From JBGVSA01 sp041807905 (lineage in GTDB: Bacteria; Pseudomonadota; Gammaproteobacteria; Burkholderiales; Rhodocyclaceae): a DNA stretch of 64,000 bases. Shown in pieces: positions 35,214 to 43,590 of the stretch; the stretch's first letter is position 1, and each line of letters opens with the position of its first letter. The stretch is from contig NZ_JBGVSA010000002.1 of assembly GCF_041807905.1 (NCBI RefSeq), positions 219,784-283,783 on the forward strand, in the 5' to 3' direction. The notes under the pieces are model-generated. The model saw only the letters and a list, made by a program, of their open reading frames with translations, was not told where the DNA came from and did no database searches. The position numbers and the translations under genes are program-made.

Positions 35214-35242
35214 GCTAATATAGGCAGGTTTTTCGGTATAAA
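35212..35242 (+). promoter_or_regulatory. Candidate promoter of acpP
   Basis: TTGCTA at 35212-35217 and TATAAA at 35237-35242 are 19 bases apart, just behind the fabG terminator. The spacer is two bases longer than ideal. Independent transcription fits the high demand for ACP. Confidence 0.4.
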
Positions 35243-35267
35243 CGCTTTAACAGGGAAGGAGCAATTC

Positions 35268-35510
35268 ATGGAGAACATCGAGCAGCGCGTTCGCAAGATC
35301 GTCGCGGAACAGCTTGGCGTTAATGAGGCCGAGATCAAGAACGAATCTTCGTTCGTCGACGATCTGGGCGCCGACTCGCTGGACACCGTCGAATTGGTGA
35401 TGGCTTTGGAAGAGGAATTCGAGTGCGAAATCCCTGACGAAGAAGCCGAAAAGATCACCACCGTTCAACAGGCGATTGACTACGTCAGCGCCCACCTGAA
35501 CAAGGCGTAA
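35268..35510 (+). CDS. acpP: Acyl carrier protein
   Basis: This 80-aa acidic protein carries the growing acyl chain. The phosphopantetheine attachment site is Ser37 in the DLGADSLDTVELVMALEEEF stretch. GGAAGGAG lies upstream of the ATG. A terminator and a promoter candidate precede it and a hairpin follows it. Confidence 0.97.
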   Translation: MENIEQRVRKIVAEQLGVNEAEIKNESSFVDDLGADSLDTVELVMALEEEFECEIPDEEAEKITTVQQAIDYVSAHLNKA

Positions 35511-35595
35511 AAACCTTTCGGGTCGCCGTCATTCCGCAATTCTGCGCGGTCATCGACGGAAATCACGGCCTGGACGGGTTTCAACAAGCCGATAG

Positions 35596-35626
35596 ACAAC
35601 GCCTCGCCGTCGCGGTGAGGCGTTGT
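35596..35626 (+). other. Inverted repeat between acpP and fabF
   Basis: Bases 35596-35608 pair with 35614-35626 (13 bp, one wobble, five-base loop). No T-run follows. It may act as an mRNA 3' stabiliser for acpP or a partial stop before fabF. Confidence 0.5.
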
Positions 35627-35664
35627 CCTGTCGACTGCATCAGAAATCAAGGAAGGAGACCGCG

Positions 35665-36903
35665 TTGACGCGTCGCCGAGTAGTCGTGACAGGTCTGGGC
35701 ATCATCAGCCCTGTCGGTAATTCTGTAGCCACGGCTTGGGACAACATCATCAACGGTCGTTCCGGCATCGGGCGCGTCACGCGCTTTGACGTGAGCGGCT
35801 TTCCGACGCAGATCGCCGGAGAGGTCAAGGACTTCGACGTGGCGAACTACCTGTCGCCCAAGGAAGCCCGCCGCTACGATACGTTCATCCACTACGGCCT
35901 GGCCGCCGCGATCGACGCGTTGAAGGACGCCGGTATCGCTGAGCAGCCTGAGAACGCTGAGCGCATCGGCGTGTGCATCGGCTCCGGCATCGGCGGTCTG
36001 CCGATGATCGAAGACACGCACGAAGCTGCGCGCGAAGTGGGTGTGAAAAAGATTTCCCCGTTCTTCGTTCCCGGTTCGATCATCAACATGATCTCGGGCA
36101 TCCTGTCGATCAACTACGGCTTCAAGGGTCCGAACTTCGCCACCGTCAGCGCGTGCGCGACGGGCAACCATTCGATCGGCGAAGCACAGCGCCTGATCGA
36201 ATACGGCGATGCCGACATCATGATCGCCGGCGGCGCCGAATCGACTGTCTCGCCGTTGGGGATGGGAGGCTTCTGCGCAGCCAAGGCGCTGTCCACGCGC
36301 AATGACGATCCCGCCGCGGCCAGCCGCCCGTGGGACATGGGACGTGATGGTTTCGTGCTTGGCGAAGGTGCCGGCGTGCTGGTGCTCGAAGAGTACGAAC
36401 ACGCCAAGGCTCGCGGTGCCAAGATCTATTGCGAACTGGCAGGCTATGGCATGAGTTCGGATGCCTATCACATCACGGCACCGAGCGAAGGTGGCGAGGG
36501 CGCGTCGCGCAGTATCGTCAACGCGCTGCGCAATGGCCGCACCAACGCCGACGAGGTCAACTACGTCAATGCCCATGGCACTTCGACGCCGCTGGGCGAT
36601 ATCGCCGAAACGCTCGCTGCCAAGCGCGCCTTTGGCGACCACGTCAAGCACGTGGCGATGAGCTCGACCAAGTCGATGACCGGCCACTTGCTTGGGGGCG
36701 CTGCTGGTATCGAGGCGGTGTTCTCGACGCTGGCGATCCACCATCAGATTGCGCCGCCGACGATCAACCTGATCGAGCCGGATCCTTCGTGTGACCTGGA
36801 TTACGTGCCCAACGTGGCGCGCCAGATGAAGATCGATGTGGCCATCTCCAACTCGTTCGGCTTCGGCGGCACCAACAGCACGCTGGTTTTCCGCAAGATC
36901 TGA
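35665..36903 (+). CDS. fabF: 3-oxoacyl-ACP synthase II
   Basis: This 412-aa elongating synthase has RRRVVVTGLGIISPVGNSVA, the nucleophile Cys164 in SACATGNHSIG, and the two active His residues in NAHGTSTPLGD and TGHLLGGAAGIE. The start is TTG 35665 with GGAAGGAG six bases upstream; it gives the normal FabF length, whereas an in-frame TTG at 35623 lies within the inverted repeat. It is followed 27 bases later by a small YgfX-like gene. Confidence 0.96.
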   Translation: MTRRRVVVTGLGIISPVGNSVATAWDNIINGRSGIGRVTRFDVSGFPTQIAGEVKDFDVANYLSPKEARRYDTFIHYGLAAAIDALKDAGIAEQPENAERIGVCIGSGIGGLPMIEDTHEAAREVGVKKISPFFVPGSIINMISGILSINYGFKGPNFATVSACATGNHSIGEAQRLIEYGDADIMIAGGAESTVSPLGMGGFCAAKALSTRNDDPAAASRPWDMGRDGFVLGEGAGVLVLEEYEHAKARGAKIYCELAGYGMSSDAYHITAPSEGGEGASRSIVNALRNGRTNADEVNYVNAHGTSTPLGDIAETLAAKRAFGDHVKHVAMSSTKSMTGHLLGGAAGIEAVFSTLAIHHQIAPPTINLIEPDPSCDLDYVPNVARQMKIDVAISNSFGFGGTNSTLVFRKI

Positions 36904-36930
36904 CGGATCTCTTTCTGAGATCCTGCCGCG

Positions 36931-37404
36931 ATGAGCGGCGATCCATCACGGGGCAGTGGCGCCAGCGCGCCATTGCCCCGAATTTCTTTGAGTCCTTCCC
37001 GGTGCCTGCGCGTCGTGGCGTGGCTGGCTCATCTCGTGCCTTGTCTGGCGGCGCTATCGCCGGGGATTCCGATGCCCGTGAGAGTCGCAGTCTTCGCGCT
37101 GGCTGCGTGCTCTGCCGTGATCACGAAGCGTCGCCATCGGCGCTGCGAAAATGACTGGCTGGAATTGCAGGGGGCTGGTGCGGCGCGTCTGGTGCGTGGC
37201 GGCGATGTGCATGACATCGACATTTTGCCCGGTTGTACGAATCTGGGCTGGGTCGTCGTGCTGCATTGGCGCGCGCCGGATGGGGCGATCGTGCGGCATG
37301 CCTTCGCACGTGACGGCATGGACGCCGCGCTGTGGCGACAACTACGCATCTGGCTGCGATGGACGGTACAGCCCTTCGAGGCCGGTGCCGGCGAGTCAAA
37401 GTAA
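36931..37404 (+). CDS. YgfX/CptA-like small membrane protein
   Basis: This 157-aa protein has two hydrophobic segments (about residues 25-45 and 48-66) and then a soluble C-terminal domain with WLELQGAGAARLVRGGD and DGMDAALWRQLRIWLRW. The layout and end resemble YgfX (CptA) of gammaproteobacteria, which sits beside rpoE-nadB-like regions and has been linked to the succinate-dehydrogenase assembly factor SdhE and to cell shape. No sdhE-like gene is adjacent. The function in this organism is unknown. Confidence 0.65.
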   Translation: MSGDPSRGSGASAPLPRISLSPSRCLRVVAWLAHLVPCLAALSPGIPMPVRVAVFALAACSAVITKRRHRRCENDWLELQGAGAARLVRGGDVHDIDILPGCTNLGWVVVLHWRAPDGAIVRHAFARDGMDAALWRQLRIWLRWTVQPFEAGAGESK

Positions 37405-37413
37405 GGAGAGTAT

Positions 37414-37443
37414 TGCCCCGCGCAGCGAAACACCGCGCGGGCA
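37414..37443 (+). terminator. Hairpin between the YgfX-like gene and convergent nadB
   Basis: TGCCCCGCGC at 37414-37423 pairs with GCGCGGGCA at 37435-37443 with one bulged base. There is no T-run, but the position between two convergent genes fits a stop structure. Confidence 0.45.
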
Positions 37444-37459
37444 TTCCATGCGGAAGGTG

Positions 37460-39073
37460 TCAGGGCTGGGCTGTCCAGCGTTGCACGCCCTTCGGGAAGC
37501 GCGAATTGTTGAGTACCGTCGGGCGCGCCACAGGCGCCAGATCCGGATAGTCGCGCGAGAAATGCAGCCCGCGGCTCTCTTTGCGGCGCAACGCGCTGCG
37601 GACGATGAGATCCGCCGTCGTCACGAGATTGCGCAACTCGATCAGGTCGTTCGTGATGCGGAAGTTCGTGTAGTACTCATTGATCTCGCGCTCGAGCAGA
37701 CGGATGCGATGTTGCGCGCGTTCCAGTCGCTTGTTGGTGCGCACGATGCCCACGTAGTCCCACATGAAGCGGCGCAGTTCGTCCCAGTTGTGAGAGATCA
37801 CCACCTGTTCGTCGGCGTCCGACACTCGGCTCTCGTCCCAGGCGGGCAGGGCGCGCGGCTGCGTGCGCGGATTGGCGAGGATGTCCTCTGCCGCCGCGCG
37901 ACCGAACACCACGCATTCGAGCAGGGAATTCGACGCCAGTCGGTTTGCGCCGTGCAGCCCTGAACAGGCGGTTTCGCCGATGGCGTACAGGCCAGGGATG
38001 TCAGTGCGTGCTCGCAGGTCGGTCTGCACGCCGCCGCATGTGTAGTGCGCCGCCGGCACGACCGGAATCGGCTGCTGTGTGATGTCGATGCCCAGTTCCA
38101 GGCAGCGTGCGTAGATGTTCGGAAAGTGCCCGCGCAGAAAGTCCGCCGGCTTGTGGCTGATATCGAGAAAGACGCTGTCGAAACCGCCTTTCTTCATCTC
38201 GAAGTCGATGGCACGTGCCACGACGTCGCGCGGCGCCAGCTCACCCCGCGCATCATGCGCCGGCATGAAGCGCGTGCCGTCCGGTAGCTTGAGCAGCCCA
38301 CCTTCGCCGCGTACGGCCTCGGAGATCAGGAAGGACTTGGCCTGTGGATGGTAGAGACAGGTCGGGTGGAACTGGATGAACTCCATGTTCGCCACGCGGC
38401 AGCCCGCGCGCCACGCCATCGCGATGCCATCCCCAGTCGCCGTGTCGGGGTTGGTCGTGTACAGATAAACCTTGCCGGCGCCGCCGGTCGCCAGAACGGT
38501 GTGGGAGGCAGCCACCGCGCGCACGTGACCGCTCTTGAGGTCGAGCAGATAGGCTCCCACGCAGCCGAGTTCCGGCTTGCCGATCTTGTGACCGACGATG
38601 AGGTCGACGGCCACGTGTTCTTCGATGATGTGGATGTTCGGGTGCGTGCTGACGCGTTCGGTCAGCGTTTGGTGTACCGCTGCACCGGTGGCATCCGCCA
38701 CATGCACGATGCGCCGATGGCTGTGGCCGCCCTCGCGCGTGAGGTGCATACCCCAAGGGGCGGCCTGATCGGGCGTAAACGGAACGCCTGTCTCGCGCAG
38801 CCACTGGATCGCCTCGGCGCCGTGTTCGATGACAAAGCGCGTCGCGGCGACGTCATTGAGTCCGCCGCCCGCTACGAGGGTATCGTCAAAATGTGCTTCG
38901 ACCGAATCGGCCGGGTCGATGACGGCGGCGATGCCCCCCTGGGCCCATGCCGTCGCGCCGTCTTCGATGTGACGTTTGGTGACGAGCGCCACCTTTTTGT
39001 GATCTGCGAGTCTCAGTGCAAGGGACTGGCCGGCAAGGCCGCTGCCCAGGACGAGAACGTCGAATGCTTGCAA
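37460..39073 (-). CDS. nadB: L-aspartate oxidase
   Basis: This flavoenzyme of about 537 aa oxidises aspartate to iminoaspartate, the first step of NAD synthesis. It has the FAD loop VLGSGLAGQSLALRLAD, the substrate region THLTREGGHSHRRIVH-like stretch, GGAGKVYLYTTNP, and FIQFHPTCLYHP. AHYTCGGVQTD and LHGANRLASNSLLECVVFG follow. The start chosen is TTG 39073, with GGAG seven bases upstream; TTG 39094 is an in-frame alternative. It is divergent from rpoE. Confidence 0.95.
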   Translation of the reverse strand: MQAFDVLVLGSGLAGQSLALRLADHKKVALVTKRHIEDGATAWAQGGIAAVIDPADSVEAHFDDTLVAGGGLNDVAATRFVIEHGAEAIQWLRETGVPFTPDQAAPWGMHLTREGGHSHRRIVHVADATGAAVHQTLTERVSTHPNIHIIEEHVAVDLIVGHKIGKPELGCVGAYLLDLKSGHVRAVAASHTVLATGGAGKVYLYTTNPDTATGDGIAMAWRAGCRVANMEFIQFHPTCLYHPQAKSFLISEAVRGEGGLLKLPDGTRFMPAHDARGELAPRDVVARAIDFEMKKGGFDSVFLDISHKPADFLRGHFPNIYARCLELGIDITQQPIPVVPAAHYTCGGVQTDLRARTDIPGLYAIGETACSGLHGANRLASNSLLECVVFGRAAAEDILANPRTQPRALPAWDESRVSDADEQVVISHNWDELRRFMWDYVGIVRTNKRLERAQHRIRLLEREINEYYTNFRITNDLIELRNLVTTADLIVRSALRRKESRGLHFSRDYPDLAPVARPTVLNNSRFPKGVQRWTAQP

Positions 39074-39153
39074 GGTGGTGCTCCGGATTGTCAAAGAATG
39101 AAGCGCGATGAATATATCACGCGCTCCCGGTCTTCCGGCGCCATTTGACCGCT

Positions 39154-39180
39154 GAACTTATCGCATGCCTCCCGGTCTCA
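39154..39180 (+). promoter_or_regulatory. Sigma-E (AlgU/RpoE) autoregulatory promoter
   Basis: GAACTT at 39154-39159, a 16-base spacer and TCTCA at 39176-39180 match the sigma-E consensus GAACTT-N16-TCTGA at ten of eleven positions. It lies about 80 bases before rpoE and would allow the sigma factor to drive its own operon. Confidence 0.75.
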
Positions 39181-39259
39181 CAGGCCAGATTGGGCCGCCT
39201 CATCGGATATACTTGCGCGGTTTATGACGTCGGTTCGCCGACACCTACCACCGTAGCCG

Positions 39260-39859
39260 ATGAGCGATCGAGAGATAGACCAGCAGTTGGTTGAGCGTGT
39301 ACAGCGCGGCGACAAGCAGGCATTCGGCCTGCTCGTGTCGAAGTATCAGCGCAAGCTCGGCCGTCTGCTTTCGCGGATGATTCGCGATCCGGCGGAAGTG
39401 GAGGACGTGACGCAGGAGGCCTTCATCAAGGCTTACCGTGCGCTGCCTTCGTTCCGCGGTGACAGCGCGTTCTATACGTGGCTGTACCGGATCGGCATCA
39501 ATACCGCCAAGAACTACCTGGTGTCGCAGGGGCGGCGCGCGCCGACGTCGACCGAAGTGGATTCGGAAGAAGCCGAAACCATGGATGACGGTGATCAGCT
39601 GCGCGATATCGATACGCCAGAACGGCTCTTGCAGACCAAGCAGATCGGCCAGACCGTTAACGCCGCCATGGAGGCGTTGCCCGAGGAATTGCGCACCGCG
39701 ATCGTGCTGCGCGAGATCGAGGGTTTGAGTTACGAAGAGATTGCAACTGTCATGGGGTGCCCCATCGGCACCGTGCGGTCGCGGATTTTCAGAGCGCGCG
39801 AGGCGATATCCGAGCGCTTGAGGCCTATGTTGGATATCGCGCCTGACAAAAGGTGGTAG
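39260..39859 (+). CDS. rpoE: Sigma factor RpoE/AlgU
   Basis: This 199-aa extracytoplasmic-function sigma factor has region 2 (KYQRKLGRLLSRMIRD, then EDVTQEAFIKAYRALPSFRG and FYTWLYRIGINTAKN) and region 4 (EELRTAIVLREIEGLSYEEI, then GTVRSRIFRAREAI). It responds to envelope stress. The next four genes are its anti-sigma and protease partners mucA-mucB-mucC-mucD. A sigma-E-like promoter lies upstream. The ATG has no strong Shine-Dalgarno. Confidence 0.96.
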   Translation: MSDREIDQQLVERVQRGDKQAFGLLVSKYQRKLGRLLSRMIRDPAEVEDVTQEAFIKAYRALPSFRGDSAFYTWLYRIGINTAKNYLVSQGRRAPTSTEVDSEEAETMDDGDQLRDIDTPERLLQTKQIGQTVNAAMEALPEELRTAIVLREIEGLSYEEIATVMGCPIGTVRSRIFRAREAISERLRPMLDIAPDKRW

Positions 39860-39861
39860 TG

Positions 39862-40398
39862 ATGGCGAAGGATCAATTGTCTGCATGGATGGACGGCGAA
39901 CTGGCCGCCGAAGAATCCGCGCACGTTCTGGCGACGCTCGCGCGTTCGCCGGAGCAGCGTGCAACCAGCGAGGCGTATTGGCTGATCGGCGATGTGCTGC
40001 GTGACGAAACGCCGCTGTCGAACGACTTCACTCATCGCGTGATGGCCGCCCTCGATAGCGAACCAACGGTATTGGCGCCGGTGACGCGCCCGATCGAGCG
40101 CCGTCCCGCTCCGCGCTGGATGCCGATGGCGGCGGCCGTGGCGGGTGTGGCCGTGGTCGGCTGGATGTCGCTGTCGCTCACCAAACAGACCGAAGCGCCC
40201 GCGCCGGGCGGCATGACGATGGCCCTGCAGGATGCCGTGCCGGTCTCCGCCAAGATGGTGTCGAGCGTGCGCGGTGGCTACGACGACGACCGCGCCTACA
40301 TGATGGCGCATCAGAACTACGGCGTGGGCTCCGCCCTGCCGAGCATGGCGGGTTACATCCGTACGGTGGGTGACGAACAGGTGGATACGCGGCGATGA
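39862..40398 (+). CDS. rseA: Anti-sigma-E factor RseA/MucA
   Basis: This 178-aa single-pass inner-membrane protein has a cytoplasmic N-terminal sigma-binding domain (DQLSAWMDGELAAEESAHVL) and a membrane segment around residues 90-110 (WMPMAAAVAGVAVVGWMSL). The periplasmic tail is short. It holds RpoE inactive until cleaved by site-1 and site-2 proteases. AGGTGG lies five bases before ATG 39862. It overlaps rseB by four bases. Confidence 0.92.
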   Translation: MAKDQLSAWMDGELAAEESAHVLATLARSPEQRATSEAYWLIGDVLRDETPLSNDFTHRVMAALDSEPTVLAPVTRPIERRPAPRWMPMAAAVAGVAVVGWMSLSLTKQTEAPAPGGMTMALQDAVPVSAKMVSSVRGGYDDDRAYMMAHQNYGVGSALPSMAGYIRTVGDEQVDTRR

Positions 40399-41375
40399 GA
40401 CTGTCTGGCGCGTTGGTGGCGTTCTTTGCTGCCACTATCGCCTGCACCGCGGGCGCGCAATCTCAAACGAACAGCGGACTGGATGCACAAGCCTGGTTGC
40501 AGCGCATGAACCAGGCGGCGCGTAGCGTGAATTTCTCCGGCGTTTTCGTGTATCAGAGTCACGGACGCAGCGAGACATCGCGCGTGACGCACGTGGCCGA
40601 CGCTGCGGGCGATCACGAGAAAATCGAAACGCTCGACGGCGGACCGACCCGTGAAATCGTCCGTACCAACGACGACGTGATGACCTACCTGCCGCAGGAC
40701 CAACTGGTCATCATCGATCGTGCCGAAACCGGCCGTTTCCCCGGCCGTCTGCTCAATGCGATCGGCGCGCTATCCGACTACTACACCATTCGCCTTGGCA
40801 AGACCGACAAGCTGGCTGACCGCGATGCACAGCAGATCGTTCTGGAGCCGCGCGACGAAATGCGCTATGGCTACGAACTGTGGCTCGATGCCAGCAGCGG
40901 TCTGCTGATCAAGGCCCGCGTGGTGGACGATCACGACAACGTCATCGAGCAGTTCAGTTTCAAGGAACTCACCGTCGGCAACATCGACCGTGAAGCCGTC
41001 AAGCCGCGCTACAACCGTTCGGCCGACTGGCGCGTGGTCAACGCGCGCGGTCAGGATGTGCGTGCCGACGATGTGAACATTCGCTTCCGTGGGGTGCCCA
41101 GTGGCTTCCGCCAGGTGTCGTTCGTGCGCCGCCCCCTCAAGCGTGATGGTCCCGAAGCCTTCCACGCTGTTTTCTCCGATGGTCTGGCGACCATCTCCGT
41201 CTTCATTGAGCCTGCCTCCGGCCGCAACATGAGCGTGCCGCCCTACACTGGGTCATCCGGCGCGATTGGCATCTACAAGCGCGTCACCGGTGATTACCAG
41301 GTCACCGCCATCGGCGAAGTCCCTCTCCGGGCGCTGCGGCGTGCCGCAGAAAGTGTCGAGCTTCGTAAGAAGTAA
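40395..41375 (+). CDS. rseB: Sigma-E regulator RseB/MucB
   Basis: This 326-aa periplasmic protein shields RseA from cleavage. A signal peptide (LSGALVAFFAATIACTAGAQ) is followed by a LolA-like domain (WLQRMNQAARSVNFSGVFVY) and the smaller C-terminal domain with VSFVRRPLKRDGPEAFHAVF. It starts at the ATGA overlap with rseA. Confidence 0.93.
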   Translation: MRLSGALVAFFAATIACTAGAQSQTNSGLDAQAWLQRMNQAARSVNFSGVFVYQSHGRSETSRVTHVADAAGDHEKIETLDGGPTREIVRTNDDVMTYLPQDQLVIIDRAETGRFPGRLLNAIGALSDYYTIRLGKTDKLADRDAQQIVLEPRDEMRYGYELWLDASSGLLIKARVVDDHDNVIEQFSFKELTVGNIDREAVKPRYNRSADWRVVNARGQDVRADDVNIRFRGVPSGFRQVSFVRRPLKRDGPEAFHAVFSDGLATISVFIEPASGRNMSVPPYTGSSGAIGIYKRVTGDYQVTAIGEVPLRALRRAAESVELRKK

Positions 41376-41454
41376 GGCTAGAATCCGCGCTTGAACGCGA
41401 CCGCAGGCCGCGCCGCAAGGGGCGGTGCGTGACGGTCGCGCAGGCGGAATCGTG

Positions 41455-41889
41455 ATGCAAGTCGAAGCAGTGGTGACGCGGATCGACGCCCGGCAAGCCA
41501 TCGTCAAGGTGGTCAAGACCGATGGCGGCTGCGGCCGTTGCGACGAGCCCGGGGGGTGTCGGAGCGCGATGCTGGGTGAGGTATTGGGGCCACGTTGCGG
41601 CGAATATGCCGTCGATAACGTGCTGGCCGCCGCGCCTGGTGCTCGCGTGACGCTCGAAGTCCCTGACAGCGCCCCATTGCGGGCGGCCGTACTTGCCTAT
41701 CTGGTTCCCCTTTTACTGATGCTGTGCGGTGCCGCCGTCGGCCAATGGCTGACGGGCAGCGATGCATGGGCCGCGGTTGGCGCAATGGTTGCCCTGGCGT
41801 TGTCGCTGGGCATCCTGCGCCGCGGCCGGGCGCACCACTCCATGCAATCGTTCCAGCCGCGGATGGTGCGCGTCCTCCCCAAACGATGA
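41455..41889 (+). CDS. rseC: RseC/MucC family membrane protein
   Basis: This 144-aa protein starts MQVEAVVTRIDARQAIVKVV with Cys-rich DGGCGRCDEPGGCRSAM, then two hydrophobic segments (about residues 76-95 and 100-117). RseC is tied to the sigma-E response and to SoxR reduction in other proteobacteria. GTG 41452 or the ATG at 41455 are both possible; a longer in-frame GTG at 41425 lacks a ribosome site. Confidence 0.88.
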   Translation: MQVEAVVTRIDARQAIVKVVKTDGGCGRCDEPGGCRSAMLGEVLGPRCGEYAVDNVLAAAPGARVTLEVPDSAPLRAAVLAYLVPLLLMLCGAAVGQWLTGSDAWAAVGAMVALALSLGILRRGRAHHSMQSFQPRMVRVLPKR

Positions 41890-42027
41890 ACCGGATCGAC
41901 ATGTCCAGACCCCATTTCATGGATACCCACGAGTGCGGCGGCACTATTCCACAGCGTTGCCGCCAGATGCGGCGCCTGCTCCCTGGTGCGTGTTGCGCAC
42001 GCAACGCCTCTCGAGGGAATGCGTGAA

Positions 42028-43521
42028 ATGAGTTCCAACACCTTTCACGGCATTGCCGCCGCCCTGGCGCTCGTACTGACGCTGACCGCGCCCGCAGAGG
42101 CAATGGCGGCGCCCGCCGGCCGCGCAGCCAGCAAGGCCACGCCCACAGTCAACGTCGGCGGCCGCGAATTGCCGGCTTTTGCCGAGCTGGTCGCCAGACA
42201 CGGGCCGGTGGTGGTGAACATCAGCGCGACGCAATCCTCGCGTGCGCCCCGGGCGCCTTATCTGCAGAACGACGAAGACAGTCTCGAAGTGCCTGGCTGG
42301 CTGCGTCGTTTCATTCCCAAAAAGGCACCGTCCGAACCTTCGACGCCGCGGGATGAAGAAAACCAGTCGCTGGGCTCCGGTTTCATCATTGGCGCCGATG
42401 GTTATATTTTGACCAATGCACATGTGGTCGAAGACGCCGACGAAATTCTCGTGCGCCTGTTCGACAAGCGCGAATTCGCCGCCCGCGTGATCGGCACCGA
42501 CAAGCGCACCGATATCGCGTTGCTGAAGGTGGATGCCACCAATTTGCCGCAAGCCGTGCTCGGCGACCCCGAGCAGTTGCGCGTGGGCGACTGGGTGCTG
42601 GCGATCGGCTCGCCATTCGGTTTCGAAAGCTCCGTGACGGCGGGCATTGTCAGTGCCAAGGCCCGTTCGCTGCCCGATGAAACGCTGGTGCCCTTCATCC
42701 AGACCGACGTGGCGATCAACCCGGGCAACTCGGGCGGACCGCTGTTCAACCTCAAGGGCGAGGTGGTCGGCATCAACTCGCAGATCTACTCGCGCTCGGG
42801 CGGATTCATGGGGATTTCGTTCGCCATCCCGATCGACGTGGCGATGAACGTCCAGCAGCAATTGCGATTGGACGGTCGCGTCGCGCGCGGCCGCATCGGC
42901 GTATTGATACAGGATGTGACGCGCGAGATGGCCGACAGCTTCCGTCTGCCGCGTGCCGAGGGGGCATTGGTCAGCGGCATCGATCCAGGTGGCCCGGCGG
43001 ACAAGGTCGGCATCAAGGTCGGAGATGTCATCCAGGCATTCGACGGCAAGGCAGTCGCCAACTCGGTGGATCTGCCGCGCCTGGTAAGTGCGACCCGGCC
43101 GGGAACCCGTGCGGTCATGCAATTGTGGCGTGCGGGTTTGACAAAGCAGGTGCCGATCCTGATCGGCGAATTCCCGGACGACGGCGCACAGGCCATGCAG
43201 CGCCCTCAGCCACGCACCCCCGTAGGCGCCAACAAGCTGGGGCTGGTGACGCAGGATCTGTCGCGTGACCAGAAGAGAGAGCTGAAATTGTCCGCTGGTG
43301 CGTCGATCCGCGAGGCCAGCGGCGTGGCCGCCCGCGCCGAATTGCGCCCCGGCGACGTGATCACGGCGGTGACGGCGCAAGGCGTATCGACCGAAATCCG
43401 CTCGGCCAGCCATTTCAATCAGATTGCCAACGGGCTGGGGCAGGGGAACGCGATCACGTTGCTGGTTCGGCGCGGCGATACACAAAGCTTCGTCGGTATG
43501 AAGGTGCCGGCGGGGAAATAG
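42028..43521 (+). CDS. mucD: Periplasmic serine protease DegP/MucD
   Basis: This Do-type protease of about 497 aa degrades misfolded envelope proteins and completes the rpoE operon. A signal peptide (FHGIAAALALVLTLTAPAEA) is followed by the trypsin-like domain with His132 (TNAHVVEDADEI), Asp162 (KRTDIALLKV) and Ser235 (NPGNSGGPLFN). Two PDZ domains follow, the first near GRIGVLIQDVTREM. GAGGG lies ten bases before ATG 42028. In-frame alternatives at 42019 and 41986 exist. Confidence 0.94.
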   Translation: MSSNTFHGIAAALALVLTLTAPAEAMAAPAGRAASKATPTVNVGGRELPAFAELVARHGPVVVNISATQSSRAPRAPYLQNDEDSLEVPGWLRRFIPKKAPSEPSTPRDEENQSLGSGFIIGADGYILTNAHVVEDADEILVRLFDKREFAARVIGTDKRTDIALLKVDATNLPQAVLGDPEQLRVGDWVLAIGSPFGFESSVTAGIVSAKARSLPDETLVPFIQTDVAINPGNSGGPLFNLKGEVVGINSQIYSRSGGFMGISFAIPIDVAMNVQQQLRLDGRVARGRIGVLIQDVTREMADSFRLPRAEGALVSGIDPGGPADKVGIKVGDVIQAFDGKAVANSVDLPRLVSATRPGTRAVMQLWRAGLTKQVPILIGEFPDDGAQAMQRPQPRTPVGANKLGLVTQDLSRDQKRELKLSAGASIREASGVAARAELRPGDVITAVTAQGVSTEIRSASHFNQIANGLGQGNAITLLVRRGDTQSFVGMKVPAGK

Positions 43522-43522
43522 G

Positions 43523-43528
43523 TATAAT
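43523..43528 (+). promoter_or_regulatory. Candidate -10 box for the lepA operon
   Basis: A perfect TATAAT at 43523-43528 follows the mucD stop directly. No good -35 box is found at the right distance, so this is only a candidate. Its leader would include the hairpin at 43555-43585. Confidence 0.4.
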
Positions 43529-43554
43529 CGCTGGCTAACTTACTGATTATCTTT

Positions 43555-43585
43555 GGGTGCTAGGCTGCAACGCCAGCACCCTTTT
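43555..43585 (+). terminator. Terminator-like hairpin just ahead of lepA
   Basis: GGGTGCT at 43555-43561 pairs with AGCACCC at 43575-43581 around a 13-base loop and is followed by TTTT. It ends five bases before the lepA ATG. It may terminate mucD transcripts, attenuate lepA, or both. Confidence 0.6.
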
Positions 43586-43590
43586 AATTC

